A stretch of 64,000 nucleotides of DNA from an uncultured Maritimibacter sp. (GCA_913063035.1 CAJXYS010000011.1:1-64000); one strand, 5' to 3'. Counted from the stretch's first letter, positions 38,215-48,204 are shown. The notes: a model not told the origin generated them from the sequence alone. A program made the numbers and translations.

Positions 38215-38650
38215 TTTCTCAGCTCTTGGCGATCAGGTCTCCGGACCCTCCTTAAAAGAATAAAAGAGTAATTGAAAAGATGATGTTGTTGTATGCGCTG
38301 GGGATGAGTGGGAATTCCCGACTTCTGCACAGATCCACATGGTGGGAGCCGGGGGTTGGACAGTCCGGGAACAAGGTTATACAGCCTTGGGGATCGTTCC
38401 ATATTATTACTTATAAACAATGGTTTAAGTAATTTACCCCCGTGGATGTCACGTTGGTTTGCGAGGTTTCGCCTCCGACTAGGCCGCCTATGGCCCGAGA
38501 GACTCACAGGCGGGAAAAATATCGCCCACGGTGGATAAGCCGGGTCGGTTTCTTGACATAGCGGGCGCAATTCGCCGATGCCCTGTCAGGGGGCGCAGTT
38601 GCCCCCTCTTGTACCGGGGTTCGCATGCCAGTCATCCACAGAGTCTTCCC
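38215..38650. other. oriC: Putative chromosomal replication origin (oriC)
   Basis: This 436-bp gap separates leftward hemJ-rho-mnmE-mnmG from rightward maf-aroE-coaE-dnaQ. It has two AT-rich tracts (38251-38293, about 24 percent GC, and 38398-38436) in otherwise GC-rich DNA. Near-consensus DnaA boxes are TTCTGCACA (38323-38331), the reverse complement of TTATCCACC (38530-38538) and TCATCCACA (38632-38640), each one mismatch from TTATNCACA; weaker ones are at 38331-38339 and 38377-38385. TTAA-N7-TTTA, one base from the CtrA consensus, is on the minus strand near 38413-38427. The flanking genes match the known alphaproteobacterial origin context. No gene is seen here. Confidence 0.75.
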
Positions 38651-39250
38651 ATGAGCAGCCCGATCGTCCTGGCATCGGGATCGGCGATCCGCCAGACCCT
38701 TTTGGCCAATGCAGGCGTGCGGTTCACCGCGGACCCGGTCCGGCTGGACGAGGACGCGATCCGCGCCAGCCTCACCGCCGACGGCGCGCCGCCGCGCGAT
38801 ATCGCCGATGCCCTGGCCGAAGCCAAGGCGCGTCGCGGGGCGGCGCGGTCGCCATCGGCGCTGGTCATCGGCTGCGACCAGGTGCTGGCGTTCGAGGATC
38901 GGATCCTGGCCAAGCCCGCGGATCTCGACGAGGCGGCGGACCAGCTGCGGATGCTGCGCGGCAAGCGCCACATGTTGCTGTCGGCGGCGGTGATTTACGA
39001 GGACGGACAGCCGGTCTGGCGGCATATCGGACAGGTGCGACTGGTCATGCGGCCGTTTTCCGATACATATTTGCAGGACTACCTGGCCCGGCAGGGCGCA
39101 TCCGTGCTGGATTCTGTCGGCGCTTACAAGCTGGAGGAAGAGGGCGTGCGTCTCTTCGCGCAGGTCGATGGTGATTACTTCACCGTGCTGGGGCTGCCGC
39201 TGTTGCCGCTCCTGAACTATCTGACCACTCGGGGGGTGCTGGAAGGATGA
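38651..39250 (+). CDS. maf: Maf-family nucleoside triphosphate pyrophosphatase
   Basis: House-cleaning pyrophosphatase of the Maf family (related to YhdE/YceF), hydrolysing modified or excess NTPs. N-terminal [18 protein letters not shown] (the family has S-x-S-x-x-R), [10 protein letters not shown] and [14 protein letters not shown]. It has 199 residues. ATG 38651; a TTGACA hexamer at 38553-38558 may be its -35 but no clear -10 is seen. It opens the rightward operon maf-aroE-coaE-dnaQ, with 4-base overlap to aroE. Confidence 0.94.
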   Translation: MSSPIVLASGSAIRQTLLANAGVRFTADPVRLDEDAIRASLTADGAPPRDIADALAEAKARRGAARSPSALVIGCDQVLAFEDRILAKPADLDEAADQLRMLRGKRHMLLSAAVIYEDGQPVWRHIGQVRLVMRPFSDTYLQDYLARQGASVLDSVGAYKLEEEGVRLFAQVDGDYFTVLGLPLLPLLNYLTTRGVLEG

Positions 39251-40089
39251 CGGCGCAGGGCGAACAGATCCCGCTGGCGGGCGTTATCGGCCAGCCGATC
39301 CATCACAGCAAATCGCCGGCGCTGCACGCTCACTGGCTCGGGCGCTACGGGATCAGGGGTCATTACATCCCGATGCCCGTCGCGGCCGAGGATCTTTCCG
39401 ACGTGTTGCGCGCCTTGCCCCGGATGGGCTTTCGCGGGGTCAACATCACCATCCCGCACAAGGAAGTCGCGGTGACGCTGGCCGACAGCGTATCGGACCG
39501 CGCGGCGCTGATCGGCGCCGCGAACACGCTGACGTTCCGGGCCGACGGCAGCATCCATGCCGACAACACGGACGGCTACGGGTTCATCGCCAATCTCAAG
39601 CAGAACGCGTCCGGCTGGCGGGCGGCCGCGGGCCCGGCCATCGTTCTCGGCGCGGGCGGCGCGGCGCGGGCGGTGATCTCGGCCCTGCTGAACGAGGGCG
39701 TGCCCCGGATCGTCCTGACGAACCGGACCCGTGCGCGGTCGGACATGCTCAAGGATCATTTCGGCGGCCGGATAAAGGTGGTCGACTGGACCCGCGTGGC
39801 GGAGTTCATGGAAGAGGCTGCGACCCTGGTGAACACCACGTCGCTGGGCATGACGGGCAAGCCCGAGCTGAGCGTCGATATCTCCGGGCTGCCGACCACG
39901 GCGCTGGTCACCGATATCGTCTATACACCGCTTCGCACCGGTCTCCTCGAGCGTGCGCAGGCGCATGGCTGCCAGACGGTGGACGGGCTGGGCATGCTGA
40001 TTCACCAGGCGGTGCCGGGTTTCGAGACCTGGTTCGGACAGCGCCCCGAGGTCGACGATGCGGTGCGCTCGGTGGTTCTGAACGCATGA
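39247..40089 (+). CDS. aroE: Shikimate dehydrogenase
   Basis: NADPH-dependent reduction of 3-dehydroshikimate in aromatic amino-acid synthesis. The substrate-binding [28 protein letters not shown] and NTDGYGF, and the NADP-binding [13 protein letters not shown] with NRTRAR are present. It has 280 residues. Four-base overlaps with maf before it and coaE after it indicate a tightly coupled operon. Confidence 0.97.
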   Translation: MTAQGEQIPLAGVIGQPIHHSKSPALHAHWLGRYGIRGHYIPMPVAAEDLSDVLRALPRMGFRGVNITIPHKEVAVTLADSVSDRAALIGAANTLTFRADGSIHADNTDGYGFIANLKQNASGWRAAAGPAIVLGAGGAARAVISALLNEGVPRIVLTNRTRARSDMLKDHFGGRIKVVDWTRVAEFMEEAATLVNTTSLGMTGKPELSVDISGLPTTALVTDIVYTPLRTGLLERAQAHGCQTVDGLGMLIHQAVPGFETWFGQRPEVDDAVRSVVLNA

Positions 40090-40694
40090 GCGAAGACCGT
40101 CCGTTCGTCCTGGGCCTGACCGGGTCCATCGGGATGGGCAAGTCCACCACGGCAGGGCTCTTCCGCGCCGCCGGCGTCCCGGTATGGGACGCGGACGCCG
40201 CGGTGCATCGCGCCTATTCCGCCGGCGGCGCCGCCGTCGAACCGATCCGCGCGCTCTGCCCGGACGCGATCGTCGACGGGGCCGTGGACCGCGCCGTGCT
40301 CAAGGCCTGGATCGCCGAGGATCCCGAAGCCCTGTCCAGGATCGAGGCGGCTGTGCACCCCCTTGTGGCCGAGGATCGCAAGGCGTTTCTCGCCGATGCC
40401 GCGGCCGCGGGCGCGCCGGTTGTGGTGCTCGACATCCCGCTCCTGTTCGAGACCGGTGGCGCGGCGCTGGTCGATGCCGTCGTGGTGGTCTCCGTGCCGC
40501 CAGAGGTTCAGCGCGCGCGGGTGCTGGCCCGGCCGGCCATGACGGAGAGCCATTTCGATCGGATCCTGGCCAAGCAGATGCCGGATGCCGAGAAGCGCCG
40601 CCGCGCCGATTACGTCATCGAAACCCGGACCCTTGATGCGGCGCGCGCGGCGGTGCAAGAACTGATCGGGAAGCTGACGGCAAGGCGGGGCTGA
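40086..40694 (+). CDS. coaE: Dephospho-CoA kinase
   Basis: Last step of coenzyme A synthesis. P-loop GSIGMGKST near the N-terminus, VWDADAAVH, the HPLVAEDR segment and DIPLLFETG are diagnostic. It has 202 residues. It is 1 base from dnaQ; the coaE-dnaQ pairing is usual in alphaproteobacteria. Confidence 0.96.
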   Translation: MSEDRPFVLGLTGSIGMGKSTTAGLFRAAGVPVWDADAAVHRAYSAGGAAVEPIRALCPDAIVDGAVDRAVLKAWIAEDPEALSRIEAAVHPLVAEDRKAFLADAAAAGAPVVVLDIPLLFETGGAALVDAVVVVSVPPEVQRARVLARPAMTESHFDRILAKQMPDAEKRRRADYVIETRTLDAARAAVQELIGKLTARRG

Positions 40695-40695
40695 G

Positions 40696-41379
40696 ATGCG
40701 CGAGATCGTGCTCGATACCGAAACCACGGGGCTGGACCCGACGACGGGCGACCGGATCGTGGAAATCGGCGCGCTGGAGCTTCACAACCATGTCGCCACG
40801 GGACGCACCTACCACCAGTACATCAATCCGCAGCGCGCCATGCCGGCCGAGGCCTTCGCCGTGCACGGCCTGGGCGACGAGTTCCTGCGCGACCAGCCGG
40901 TTTTCACAGACGTGGTCGATGCCTTCATCGATTTCGTGGGTGACGCGAAACTGGTGATCCACAACGCCAGCTTCGACATGCGGTTCATCAATGCCGAGCT
41001 TGAATGGGCCCGCCGTCCCGCAATCCCGCTGGAGCGGGCGGTCGATACGCTGGAAATCGCCCGGCGCAAGTTCCCGGGCGCGGGAAATTCGCTCGACGCG
41101 CTCTGCCGTCGCTTCGGCGTCAACAATGCCGCGCGCACGCTGCATGGCGCGCTTCTGGACTCGGAGCTTCTCGCGGAGGTCTACCTGGAGCTTATCGGCG
41201 GCCGCCAGCCCGATTTCGGGCTGGCCGCGACCACGCGCGGCGGCACCGGCGCCGGCGGCACGGACTGGGCGCCGGGCCCGCGTCCGCGCCCCCTGGCTTC
41301 GCGCCTGACAAGGGCCGAGGCCGAAGCCCACGAGGCGTTCGTGGCCGAGCTCGGCGACAAGGCGCTCTGGGCCCGTTAG
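40696..41379 (+). CDS. dnaQ: DNA polymerase III epsilon subunit (proofreading exonuclease)
   Basis: 3'-5' proofreading exonuclease of the replicative polymerase. DEDDh motifs: DTETTGLD (Exo I), HNASFDMRFI (Exo II) and HGALLDSELLAEVYLEL (Exo III with His). A C-terminal tail binds the alpha subunit. It has 227 residues. Its location beside the predicted origin fits replication function but is probably coincidental. The 3' end overlaps convergent secB by 4 bases. Confidence 0.96.
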   Translation: MREIVLDTETTGLDPTTGDRIVEIGALELHNHVATGRTYHQYINPQRAMPAEAFAVHGLGDEFLRDQPVFTDVVDAFIDFVGDAKLVIHNASFDMRFINAELEWARRPAIPLERAVDTLEIARRKFPGAGNSLDALCRRFGVNNAARTLHGALLDSELLAEVYLELIGGRQPDFGLAATTRGGTGAGGTDWAPGPRPRPLASRLTRAEAEAHEAFVAELGDKALWAR

Positions 41380-41885
41380 TTGGGCTGCGCCTGCTGGCTT
41401 TCCGCCTGGCGCTGCGCGATCTGCTGGCGGTAGAGCTGGACGAAGTCGATATTGTCCAGGTTCAGCGGCGGGAAGCCGCCGTCGCGCGTCACGTCGCTGA
41501 CGATCCGGCGGATATAGGGGAAGATCATCCGCGGGCATTCGATCAGAAGGTAGGGATGCAGCTGCTCGCTAGGCACGTTCTCGACCTGGAAGACACCGCC
41601 GTATTCCAGTTCCAGCAGGAAGATCGGGTCGCCCTCTTCCTTGGTCTTCGACGTGATGGAGATCTTGACGATCACGTCATACTGGTTGTCCTGCTGGCGC
41701 TTGCGCGCGTCCATGCCGACCTGGACCGATATCTCGGGCTGGGTCTGGCCCTGCAGGCTCTTCTGCGCCGCGATGTTCTCGAAGGACATGTCGCGGATGA
41801 ACTGGCCCAGGATCTGCATCCGGGGCTGTTGCGGGGGCTGCGACGCCTGCGCGTCGCCGTTGCCATTGTCTTGGGTCTCGGCCAT
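41376..41885 (-). CDS. secB: Protein-export chaperone SecB
   Basis: Tetrameric cytoplasmic chaperone that keeps preproteins unfolded and targets them to SecA, whose gene lies at the right end of this window. FIRDMSFENIAA, the LELEYGGVFQVENVP strand and HPYLLIECPRMIFPYIRRIV are characteristic. It has 169 residues with a Gln-rich N-terminus. ATG 41885 with AGGAGA upstream. Confidence 0.96.
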   Translation of the reverse strand: MAETQDNGNGDAQASQPPQQPRMQILGQFIRDMSFENIAAQKSLQGQTQPEISVQVGMDARKRQQDNQYDVIVKISITSKTKEEGDPIFLLELEYGGVFQVENVPSEQLHPYLLIECPRMIFPYIRRIVSDVTRDGGFPPLNLDNIDFVQLYRQQIAQRQAESQQAQPN

Positions 41886-41967
41886 CGGTCTCTCCTGGCG
41901 GCTGGGCACTCGAAATCGGGGGTTCGTCTAGCAGGTTGGGACGGGACCGGCAATCCGGTGGTTGGCC

Positions 41968-42483
41968 TCAGGGGCGGGTCCAGCCCGATCCGCCGCGGTG
42001 GTCCGTGTCGTCCCGGCCCGGCCGGTCCGCGTCTTCGTCGAGCACGGTGTAATCCGCGTCCACCGTATCCGGATCCCGTGGCGGAGACTGCGGGCCAGGG
42101 CGGTGCTGGCCCTGCATCCGGAAGCTGACGCCGCGCGCGACCACGTGACGCCCCGCGAAGCGGATGATCGCGGCGCGAATGGGCGGGATCAGGAAGGACA
42201 GGCCCACCGCGTCGGTGAAAAAGCCCGGGGTCAGCAGCAGGACGCCGGCGACCAGGATCATCGCACCATGGACCAGCGGGATCGCCGGGTCCTGGCCGCG
42301 CTCGAGCGCGGTCTGCAGCCTTTGCAGCGCCTGGAGGCCCTGCGTGCGCACCAGGTAGGTGCCCGCGATGGCGGTCAGGATGACGATACCGAGCGTCGGC
42401 CACAGCCCGATCGCGCCGCCGACCTGGATGAAGAGCGCGATCTCCAGGATCGGAACCGCCACGAAAAGAAAAAACAACCACAT
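41968..42483 (-). CDS. fxsA: FxsA-family membrane protein
   Basis: Inner-membrane protein of the FxsA family (in E. coli it relieves phage T7 exclusion by F; the general role is unknown). Hydrophobic segments at about 2-22, 24-45 and 75-100, with PILEIALFIQVGGAIGLWPT and LLLTPGFFTDAVGL as family motifs, and a disordered acidic C-terminus. I start at ATG 42483; a GTG at 42492 is possible. It has 171 residues and is divergent from the Tim44-domain gene. Confidence 0.9.
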   Translation of the reverse strand: MWLFFLFVAVPILEIALFIQVGGAIGLWPTLGIVILTAIAGTYLVRTQGLQALQRLQTALERGQDPAIPLVHGAMILVAGVLLLTPGFFTDAVGLSFLIPPIRAAIIRFAGRHVVARGVSFRMQGQHRPGPQSPPRDPDTVDADYTVLDEDADRPGRDDTDHRGGSGWTRP

Positions 42484-42601
42484 CCGTTGCACCTGCCCTT
42501 GTATTGCCCGGGGTGAGGTAGACTCGACCCACCCCGTGACTTACATATGTGACGTCTTGCCGGATACAAAACCCCGTTGCCGCGAAAGGGTCCTTACCGA
42601 A

Positions 42602-43258
42602 ATGAGTTCCGCTGTCATTCAGCTGATAGTCCTCGCCGGGATCGCCATCTTCCTGATCCTCCGCTTGAAGAGCGTCCTGGGCACGCGAGAGGGGTTCGAG
42701 AAACCACCCCTCGAGGGTCCGTCGCGGCGCGATGCGCGTCGGGATTTCGAGGTGATCGAGGGCGGCGTCGACACCGACATCGCCGATCACGTCAAGGAAG
42801 GATCCGATGCCGCCTCGGCCCTGGCCGACATGAAGGCGGTGGAGCCTTCCTTCAACGTGGGGGAGTTCCTGCAAGGTGCGCGCGGCGCCTACGAGATGAT
42901 CCTCATGGCCTATGAGAACGGCAACATGGAAGAGGTCCGGCCATATCTCGCGGCCGAGGTCTACGAGGCCTTCGAGGGCGCCGTCGCCGCCCGCGAGGCC
43001 GAGGGGCTCCGCATCGAGGCGAGCTTCGTGGGCCTGCGCGACATCGGCGTCGCCGATGCCAGTTTCGACAAGCAGTCCGGCGAGGCCGAGGTGACGGTGA
43101 AATTCACCGGGGAGCTTACCTCGGTCGTGCGGAACGCCGAGGGCGAGATCGTCGAGGGCAGCCCGACCGAGATCAAGCGCCAGCGTGACGTCTGGACCTT
43201 CGGGCGCGTCATGGGCACGGACGATCCGAACTGGCAGCTGGTCGCCACGGGTGAATGA
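42602..43258 (+). CDS. Tim44/TimA-domain protein
   Basis: N-terminal membrane anchor (about residues 3-22) followed by a Tim44-like domain in the C-terminal 145 residues (FNVGEFLQGARGAYEMILMAYENG... and VWTFGRVMGTDDPNWQLVATGE). Bacterial TimA proteins are related to mitochondrial Tim44; their role in envelope biogenesis is not settled. It has 218 residues. It overlaps the start of mltA by 4 bases, in the usual secB-fxsA-Tim44-mltA neighbourhood. Confidence 0.88.
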   Translation: MSSAVIQLIVLAGIAIFLILRLKSVLGTREGFEKPPLEGPSRRDARRDFEVIEGGVDTDIADHVKEGSDAASALADMKAVEPSFNVGEFLQGARGAYEMILMAYENGNMEEVRPYLAAEVYEAFEGAVAAREAEGLRIEASFVGLRDIGVADASFDKQSGEAEVTVKFTGELTSVVRNAEGEIVEGSPTEIKRQRDVWTFGRVMGTDDPNWQLVATGE

Positions 43259-44298
43259 GGTGCGCGCGGCTCACATGGCAGTGGGCCGCGGCGGCCGGGG
43301 CGGCACTGCTGCTGATGGCGGGCATGGCCGCGGCCGAGCCTGAGATCGAGGTTCTCGACTTCGCGGCGCTCGACGGCTGGGCCGAGGATGACCACCCTGC
43401 CGCGCTGAAGGTTTTCCGCGAAACCTGCCCCGACATGGAGGCCCCGGAATGGGGGCCGATCTGTGCGCTCGCGGCCGACGCGGCGGATGCGCGAACCTTC
43501 TTCGAGCTCTTTTTCCAGCCGGTGGTCGTGAGCCCGCGGTCGGAGGCGCTTTTCACCGGCTATTACGAGCCCGAGCTCAATGGCGCGCTGGTGCCCGACG
43601 ACCGCTACCGCTATCCCATTCATGCCCGCCCCGCCGATCTTCCGAACGGCGAGCGCTGGTATACCCGTGCCGAAATCGCCGAAGGCGTGCTGGCCGGCCA
43701 GGGCCTGGAGATCGCCTGGCTCGACGATCCGGTGGACGCGTTTTTCCTGCATGTGCAGGGGTCCGGGCGCATCAGGCTGCCCGATGGCCGGGTCATCCGG
43801 GTCGGCTACGCGGCCAAGAACGGCCACGAGTATCGTTCCGTCGGGCAGGAGCTCGTGCGCCGCGGCGTCTATGCATCCCACCAGGTTTCCGCCCAGGTGA
43901 TCCGCAACTGGGTCCGGCGGAACCCGGCGCAGGGACGCGCGCTGCTGAACCATAACCCCTCCTATGTCTTTTTCCGCAAGCTCGACAACGTGGACGCCGA
44001 TCGCGGGCCGCTCGGGGCGATGAACCGCCCCCTGACGGCGCTGCGAAGCCTCGCCGTCGATCCCGCCCATACACCGCTCGGCGCCCCGGTCTGGATCGAG
44101 AAGGATGGCGCGCAGCCGCTGCGCCGGCTGATGGTGGCCCAGGATACCGGTTCCGCCATCAAGGGACCGCAGCGCGCGGACATCTTCTATGGCACGGGCG
44201 ATGCCGCGGGGCGCGAGGCCGGGCGGGTGCGTGACCCGGGGCGGCTGGTGGTCTTGCTGCCGATCGAACAGGCCTTTCGCATGGCGTCGGGGGGCTGA
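43255..44298 (+). CDS. mltA: Membrane-bound lytic murein transglycosylase A
   Basis: Cleaves the glycan strands of peptidoglycan. A signal peptide (about 1-27, MAAA/E-type end) precedes the MltA domain: FTGYYEPELNG, FFLHVQGSGRIRLPDG and VGYAAKNGHEYRS, then the 3D domain with AVDPAHTPLGAPVWI and VAQDTGSAIKGPQRADIFYG, which holds the catalytic Asp. It has 347 residues. No lipobox Cys is visible, so it may be soluble rather than a lipoprotein. Confidence 0.95.
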   Translation: MRCARLTWQWAAAAGAALLLMAGMAAAEPEIEVLDFAALDGWAEDDHPAALKVFRETCPDMEAPEWGPICALAADAADARTFFELFFQPVVVSPRSEALFTGYYEPELNGALVPDDRYRYPIHARPADLPNGERWYTRAEIAEGVLAGQGLEIAWLDDPVDAFFLHVQGSGRIRLPDGRVIRVGYAAKNGHEYRSVGQELVRRGVYASHQVSAQVIRNWVRRNPAQGRALLNHNPSYVFFRKLDNVDADRGPLGAMNRPLTALRSLAVDPAHTPLGAPVWIEKDGAQPLRRLMVAQDTGSAIKGPQRADIFYGTGDAAGREAGRVRDPGRLVVLLPIEQAFRMASGG

Positions 44299-44302
44299 TC
44301 CC

Positions 44303-44920
44303 GTGTCGCGTCGCAAGGAGCCCCGCCGCCTGACCGAGGACGAACACGCGCTTTGGCAGCGGGTTGCGGACAGCACCGACCCCCTCCATCCCGAACGGAA
44401 GGCGGCCCCGTCGGAACCCGCGGCGCCGCACCCGGTCCGCGCGGAGAAGCCGGTGCGCGGCGACCGGGCGGAAACCGCGATCCCCAGCTTCCGCATAGGG
44501 GAGCGGGCGGATGGGAAAACCCCCGGCCATGACCTGGCGGCGCCTCTCGGTGATCGTCTGGCGAAGCGCCCCGTAACGATGGACAAGCGAACCCACGCGC
44601 GCATGAGCCGCGGCAAGCTGACCCCCGAGGCACGGCTGGATCTGCATGGCATGACGCTCGACCAGGCACATCCGGCGCTGGTGTCGTTCATCCTCTCGGC
44701 ACAGGCCACGGGGAAGCGGCTGGTGCTGGTCATTACCGGAAAGGGCCGGCAGGCGCGCGACGAGGGGCCGATCCCGGCCAGGCGGGGGCTGCTGAAGCAT
44801 CACGTCCCGGGCTGGCTTTCCGCGCCGCCGCTCACGCGGGTGGTTCTACAGGTAAGCGAGGCACATCAAAGCCATGGCGGCAGCGGGGCCTATTACGTGT
44901 ATCTTCGCAGGCAAAGATAA
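44303..44920 (+). CDS. Smr-domain protein
   Basis: Small MutS-related (Smr) domain at about residues 120-205: LDLHGMTLDQAHPALVSFI, VLVITGKGR and the C-terminal GGSGAYYVYLRRQR. The N-terminal 110 residues are charged and probably disordered. Smr domains have nicking endonuclease activity or act on RNA; the specific role here is unknown. The start is GTG 44303, 4 bases after mltA, with GGGGGGC upstream. It has 205 residues. Confidence 0.9.
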   Translation: MSRRKEPRRLTEDEHALWQRVADSTDPLHPERKAAPSEPAAPHPVRAEKPVRGDRAETAIPSFRIGERADGKTPGHDLAAPLGDRLAKRPVTMDKRTHARMSRGKLTPEARLDLHGMTLDQAHPALVSFILSAQATGKRLVLVITGKGRQARDEGPIPARRGLLKHHVPGWLSAPPLTRVVLQVSEAHQSHGGSGAYYVYLRRQR

Positions 44921-44950
44921 CGAATAAATATTCGGAAAATGGGCCGCGCC

Positions 44951-46174
44951 CTATGCGCGTGCGGGCAGAAGCGGGGCGGACCTGCGGACCGCGACCGCGA
45001 TCAGGATGGCCGCGAGCACGATATAGGCGGCAATTCCGAACATTTGTTCGGGAAAGCTGTAGCCCAGATCGATCAGCCCCCCGGTCAGCCCGGGGCCGAG
45101 CCCGGTGCCGAGCACCATGACGGCCGTCGCGGTGGCCTTGATCGCGCCGATATGGCGGGTGCCGTAGAACTCGGCCCAGAAGGCCTGCGGCAGCGCGGAA
45201 TTCGCGCCCTGCGACAGGGCGAGCAGGGCCATGGCCAGCGCCGCGCCGGCGATGCTTTCGGCAAGGCTCATCACCACCATGCCGGCGGCGAAAGGCAGTT
45301 GGTAAAGCGGCATCAGCCGCGCGGTGCCCCATCGATCCAGCGCCCAGCCCGCCAGCACCATCGTCCCGACGCTGATCGCGGTGAAGATCGGGAAGAGCGC
45401 CACGAACTCCACCAGGGCCCAGCCCTTGGTCTCGGCCAGGTGGACCTGCTGGAAGAACAGCGCGGTCCCGAAGGCCGGCAGGGACAGCAGCGCGGGAACC
45501 GACAGCCAGAAAAGCGGATGGCGCAGCATCTCCGCACGGGTCCAGTGGCGCCCGCCCATCCCGGCGGACTGGCTTGCCGTGCCCATGGATCGGGGCGTGC
45601 GCTCCACCCGCAACAGCCCGGCCAGAACCGGGATCGCCAGCAGCGGCAGGCAGGCCGCCACCACCCAGAGCGTCTGCCAGTGAAGGATCGTCATCAGCGC
45701 GACGAAGATCATCGGCAGAAACGCCTCGCCCGCCGCAACGCCGAGCGCCGCGATCGAAATCGCCTTGCCGCGGGACGCCACGTACCAGCGCGCCATCGCG
45801 ACCATGGCGATATGCACGCTCATCCCCTGCCCGCCGAAGCGCAGCGCGAAGATGACCACGGGCAGGAGCCACACGCTGGGTACCGTGGCCATCGCAAGGC
45901 AGGCCAGGGCCAGGAACGCCAGCGCCAGCGCGCCGATGCTGCGCGCGCGGAACCGGTCGGTCAGCCCGCCCGCGAAGACCATCACCGCGGCCGAGGCCAT
46001 GGTGCCCATGGTATAGATGCCCCCCCATTGCCCGTGCGACAGGCCGAAGGCGGCGCGGATCTCGCCGGCGAAGATCGAGATGAAATAGGTTTGCCCGAAA
46101 GACGAGCAGAACGTCAGAAGCGCCCCCGCGGCGAGCCACCGGGCGTTCTGGCGGAGGAAATCGACAAGCGCCAT
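44951..46174 (-). CDS. MFS transporter
   Basis: Twelve-helix major facilitator carrier of 407 residues. The loop 2-3 motif (GGLTDRFRARSIG) and a comparable GWALDRWGTARL in the second half are visible, with a central cytoplasmic loop around residue 200. It resembles the oxalate/formate-antiporter-like MFS group. The substrate is not predictable. It stands alone between smr and hslU and is transcribed leftward. Confidence 0.87.
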   Translation of the reverse strand: MALVDFLRQNARWLAAGALLTFCSSFGQTYFISIFAGEIRAAFGLSHGQWGGIYTMGTMASAAVMVFAGGLTDRFRARSIGALALAFLALACLAMATVPSVWLLPVVIFALRFGGQGMSVHIAMVAMARWYVASRGKAISIAALGVAAGEAFLPMIFVALMTILHWQTLWVVAACLPLLAIPVLAGLLRVERTPRSMGTASQSAGMGGRHWTRAEMLRHPLFWLSVPALLSLPAFGTALFFQQVHLAETKGWALVEFVALFPIFTAISVGTMVLAGWALDRWGTARLMPLYQLPFAAGMVVMSLAESIAGAALAMALLALSQGANSALPQAFWAEFYGTRHIGAIKATATAVMVLGTGLGPGLTGGLIDLGYSFPEQMFGIAAYIVLAAILIAVAVRRSAPLLPARA

Positions 46175-46242
46175 GCGACGCGCATAGGCGCGGGGGCGCG
46201 GATGTGCAAGGGGATCCGGCCCGGTGCGCCGGGCCGGGGGGG

Positions 46243-47553
46243 TCAGAGCACGTAGCGGCTCATGTCCACGGATCGGGACAACTCGCCCAGATGCTCTTCG
46301 ACGAAATCGGCGTCGACCGTAATGGCCTCGCCCGCGCGGTCGGGCGCGGTATAGGAAAGTTCCTCGAAGACCCGCTCCATGATCGTGTAGAGGCGCCGGG
46401 CGCCGATATTCTCCACCGCCTGGTTCACCTCGGCGGCGATCCGGGCAAGCGCGGCGATGCCGTCCTCCGTGAAGTCGACCGTGACCTCTTCGGTGCCCAT
46501 CAGCGCCGTGTACTGCCGGGTAAGCGCATTGTCGGTCTCGGTCAGGATGCGGACGAAGTCGGCCTCGGTCAGCGCGCGCAGCTCGACGCGGATGGGCAGG
46601 CGGCCCTGCAGCTCGGGCAGCAGGTCCGACGGCTTGGCGATATGGAAGGCGCCCGAGGCGATGAAGAGGATATGATCGGTCTTCACGGCGCCGTACTTGG
46701 TGGACACCGTCGTGCCCTCGACCAGCGGCAGCAGGTCGCGCTGGACGCCCTCGCGGCTGACATCGCCCCCCTTGGCCTCGGCCCGGGCGCAGACCTTGTC
46801 GATCTCGTCGAGAAAGACGATGCCGTTCTCTTCCACGGATTTCAGCGCGCTGCGGTTGACGGTCTCCTCGTCCAGCAGTTTGTCGGCCTCTTCGGCGATC
46901 AGGACGCCGTAGCTGTCCTTGACGGTCATTTTGCGCCGCACGGTGCGCCCGCCGAAGGCCTTGCCGAAGATATCGCCCAGGTTCATCATCCCCATGTTAC
47001 CACCGCCGGGCTGGCCCGGAATGTCGAGCATTTGCATGGGGTTGGAGCTGTCGGCGACGTCGAGCTCTATTTCCTTGTCGTCGAGGTCGCCGTCGCGCAG
47101 CTTGCGGCGGAACATCTCGCGGGTCTGCCCGCGCGCATCGGGCCCGGCCACCGCGTCGATGACCCGGTCCTCGGCGTTGGCGTGGGCCTTGGCCTTGACG
47201 TCCTCGCGCATCTGCGCGCGGGTCATGGCGATGGCGTTCTCGACCAGGTCGCGCACGATCTGTTCCACGTCCCGGCCGACATAGCCCACCTCGGTGAATT
47301 TCGTCGCCTCGACCTTGATGAAGGGCGCGCGGGCCAGCTTGGCCAGCCGGCGGCTGATCTCGGTCTTGCCGACGCCGGTGGGGCCGATCATCAGGATATT
47401 CTTCGGATAGACTTCTTCCTGCATCTCGGCGTCGAGCTGCTTGCGCCGCCACCGGTTGCGTAGCGCTACCGCGACGGCGCGCTTGGCGTCCTTTTGCCCG
47501 ATGATGAAACGGTCGAGTTCCGAGACGATCTCGCGCGGGGTCAGGTCGGTCAT
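46243..47553 (-). CDS. hslU: ATP-dependent protease ATPase subunit HslU
   Basis: AAA+ unfoldase of the HslUV (ClpYQ) protease. Walker [10 protein letters not shown] (57-65), then [23 protein letters not shown], the intermediate domain, Walker [10 protein letters not shown] and sensor-2 [14 protein letters not shown]; it ends SRYVL, close to the family's YIL tail that docks into HslV. It has 436 residues. The start overlaps the hslV stop (ATGA). Confidence 0.97.
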   Translation of the reverse strand: MTDLTPREIVSELDRFIIGQKDAKRAVAVALRNRWRRKQLDAEMQEEVYPKNILMIGPTGVGKTEISRRLAKLARAPFIKVEATKFTEVGYVGRDVEQIVRDLVENAIAMTRAQMREDVKAKAHANAEDRVIDAVAGPDARGQTREMFRRKLRDGDLDDKEIELDVADSSNPMQMLDIPGQPGGGNMGMMNLGDIFGKAFGGRTVRRKMTVKDSYGVLIAEEADKLLDEETVNRSALKSVEENGIVFLDEIDKVCARAEAKGGDVSREGVQRDLLPLVEGTTVSTKYGAVKTDHILFIASGAFHIAKPSDLLPELQGRLPIRVELRALTEADFVRILTETDNALTRQYTALMGTEEVTVDFTEDGIAALARIAAEVNQAVENIGARRLYTIMERVFEELSYTAPDRAGEAITVDADFVEEHLGELSRSVDMSRYVL

Positions 47554-48110
47554 TGAGAAATCTTCTCCACGGTCAGGTTGCCGTTGGTATAGACGCAGAT
47601 ATCGGCCGCGATCGCCATGGCGGTGCGGGCGATCTCGTCGGCATCCTTGTCGCTGTCGATCAGCGCGCGCGCCGCGGCCAGCGCGTAATTGCCTCCCGAC
47701 CCGATGGCGGCCACGTCGTGCTCGGGCTCGAGCACGTCGCCCGCGCCGGTGATGACGTACATCTGCGCCCCGTCCGAGACGATGAGCATCGCCTCGAGTT
47801 TCTGGAGATACTTGTCCGTGCGCCAGTCCTTCGCCAGCTCCACCGCCGCGCGCTGCAACTGGCCCGGCGTCGCCTCGAGCTTGGTTTCCAGCCGCTCGAG
47901 CAGCGTGAAGGCGTCGGCGGTCGATCCGGCAAACCCCGCCACGACCTCGTAGCCGCCCGGCGCGATACGGCGCACCTTGCGGGCGGTGCCCTTGATCACC
48001 GTCTGGCCCAGGCTCACCTGCCCGTCCCCGGCGATCACGACCGCGCCGCCTTTCTTCACGCCGATGATGGTGGTCCCGTGCCAGCCGGGAAAATCGCTCG
48101 TCTCGGTCAT
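47550..48110 (-). CDS. hslV: ATP-dependent protease subunit HslV
   Basis: Threonine protease (proteasome-beta-like) subunit. The active N-terminal Thr is expected to be Thr13 in [12 protein letters not shown], so a 12-residue leader must be removed; this propeptide is longer than the single Met of E. coli. Downstream [13 protein letters not shown] and [14 protein letters not shown] motifs are typical. ATG 48110 with GGAGGA 3 bases upstream, giving 186 residues. Confidence 0.96.
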   Translation of the reverse strand: MTETSDFPGWHGTTIIGVKKGGAVVIAGDGQVSLGQTVIKGTARKVRRIAPGGYEVVAGFAGSTADAFTLLERLETKLEATPGQLQRAAVELAKDWRTDKYLQKLEAMLIVSDGAQMYVITGAGDVLEPEHDVAAIGSGGNYALAAARALIDSDKDADEIARTAMAIAADICVYTNGNLTVEKISQ

Positions 48111-48170
48111 GCATCCTCCGTCGCTCGGCCCTATATGGCCTTCGCTGCCGCGGGGCACAAGCCGGGGCCG

Positions 48171-48204
48171 GAAAATGAAAAGCCCCGGCACGGGGGCCGG
48201 GGCT
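48171..48204 (-). terminator. Rho-independent terminator of the rimP-nusA-ylxR-infB operon
   Basis: Reading leftward, AGCCCCGGC and GCCGGGGCT form a 9-bp stem with a 6-base loop, followed by UUUUCAUUUUC, 23 bases after the infB stop. It closes the four-gene operon and isolates hslVU. Confidence 0.85.

Noticed and set aside
38308-38538. A 76-codon frame inside the predicted origin
   Set aside because: No ribosome-binding site, no family similarity, and it runs across a DnaA-box candidate and the AT-rich region.
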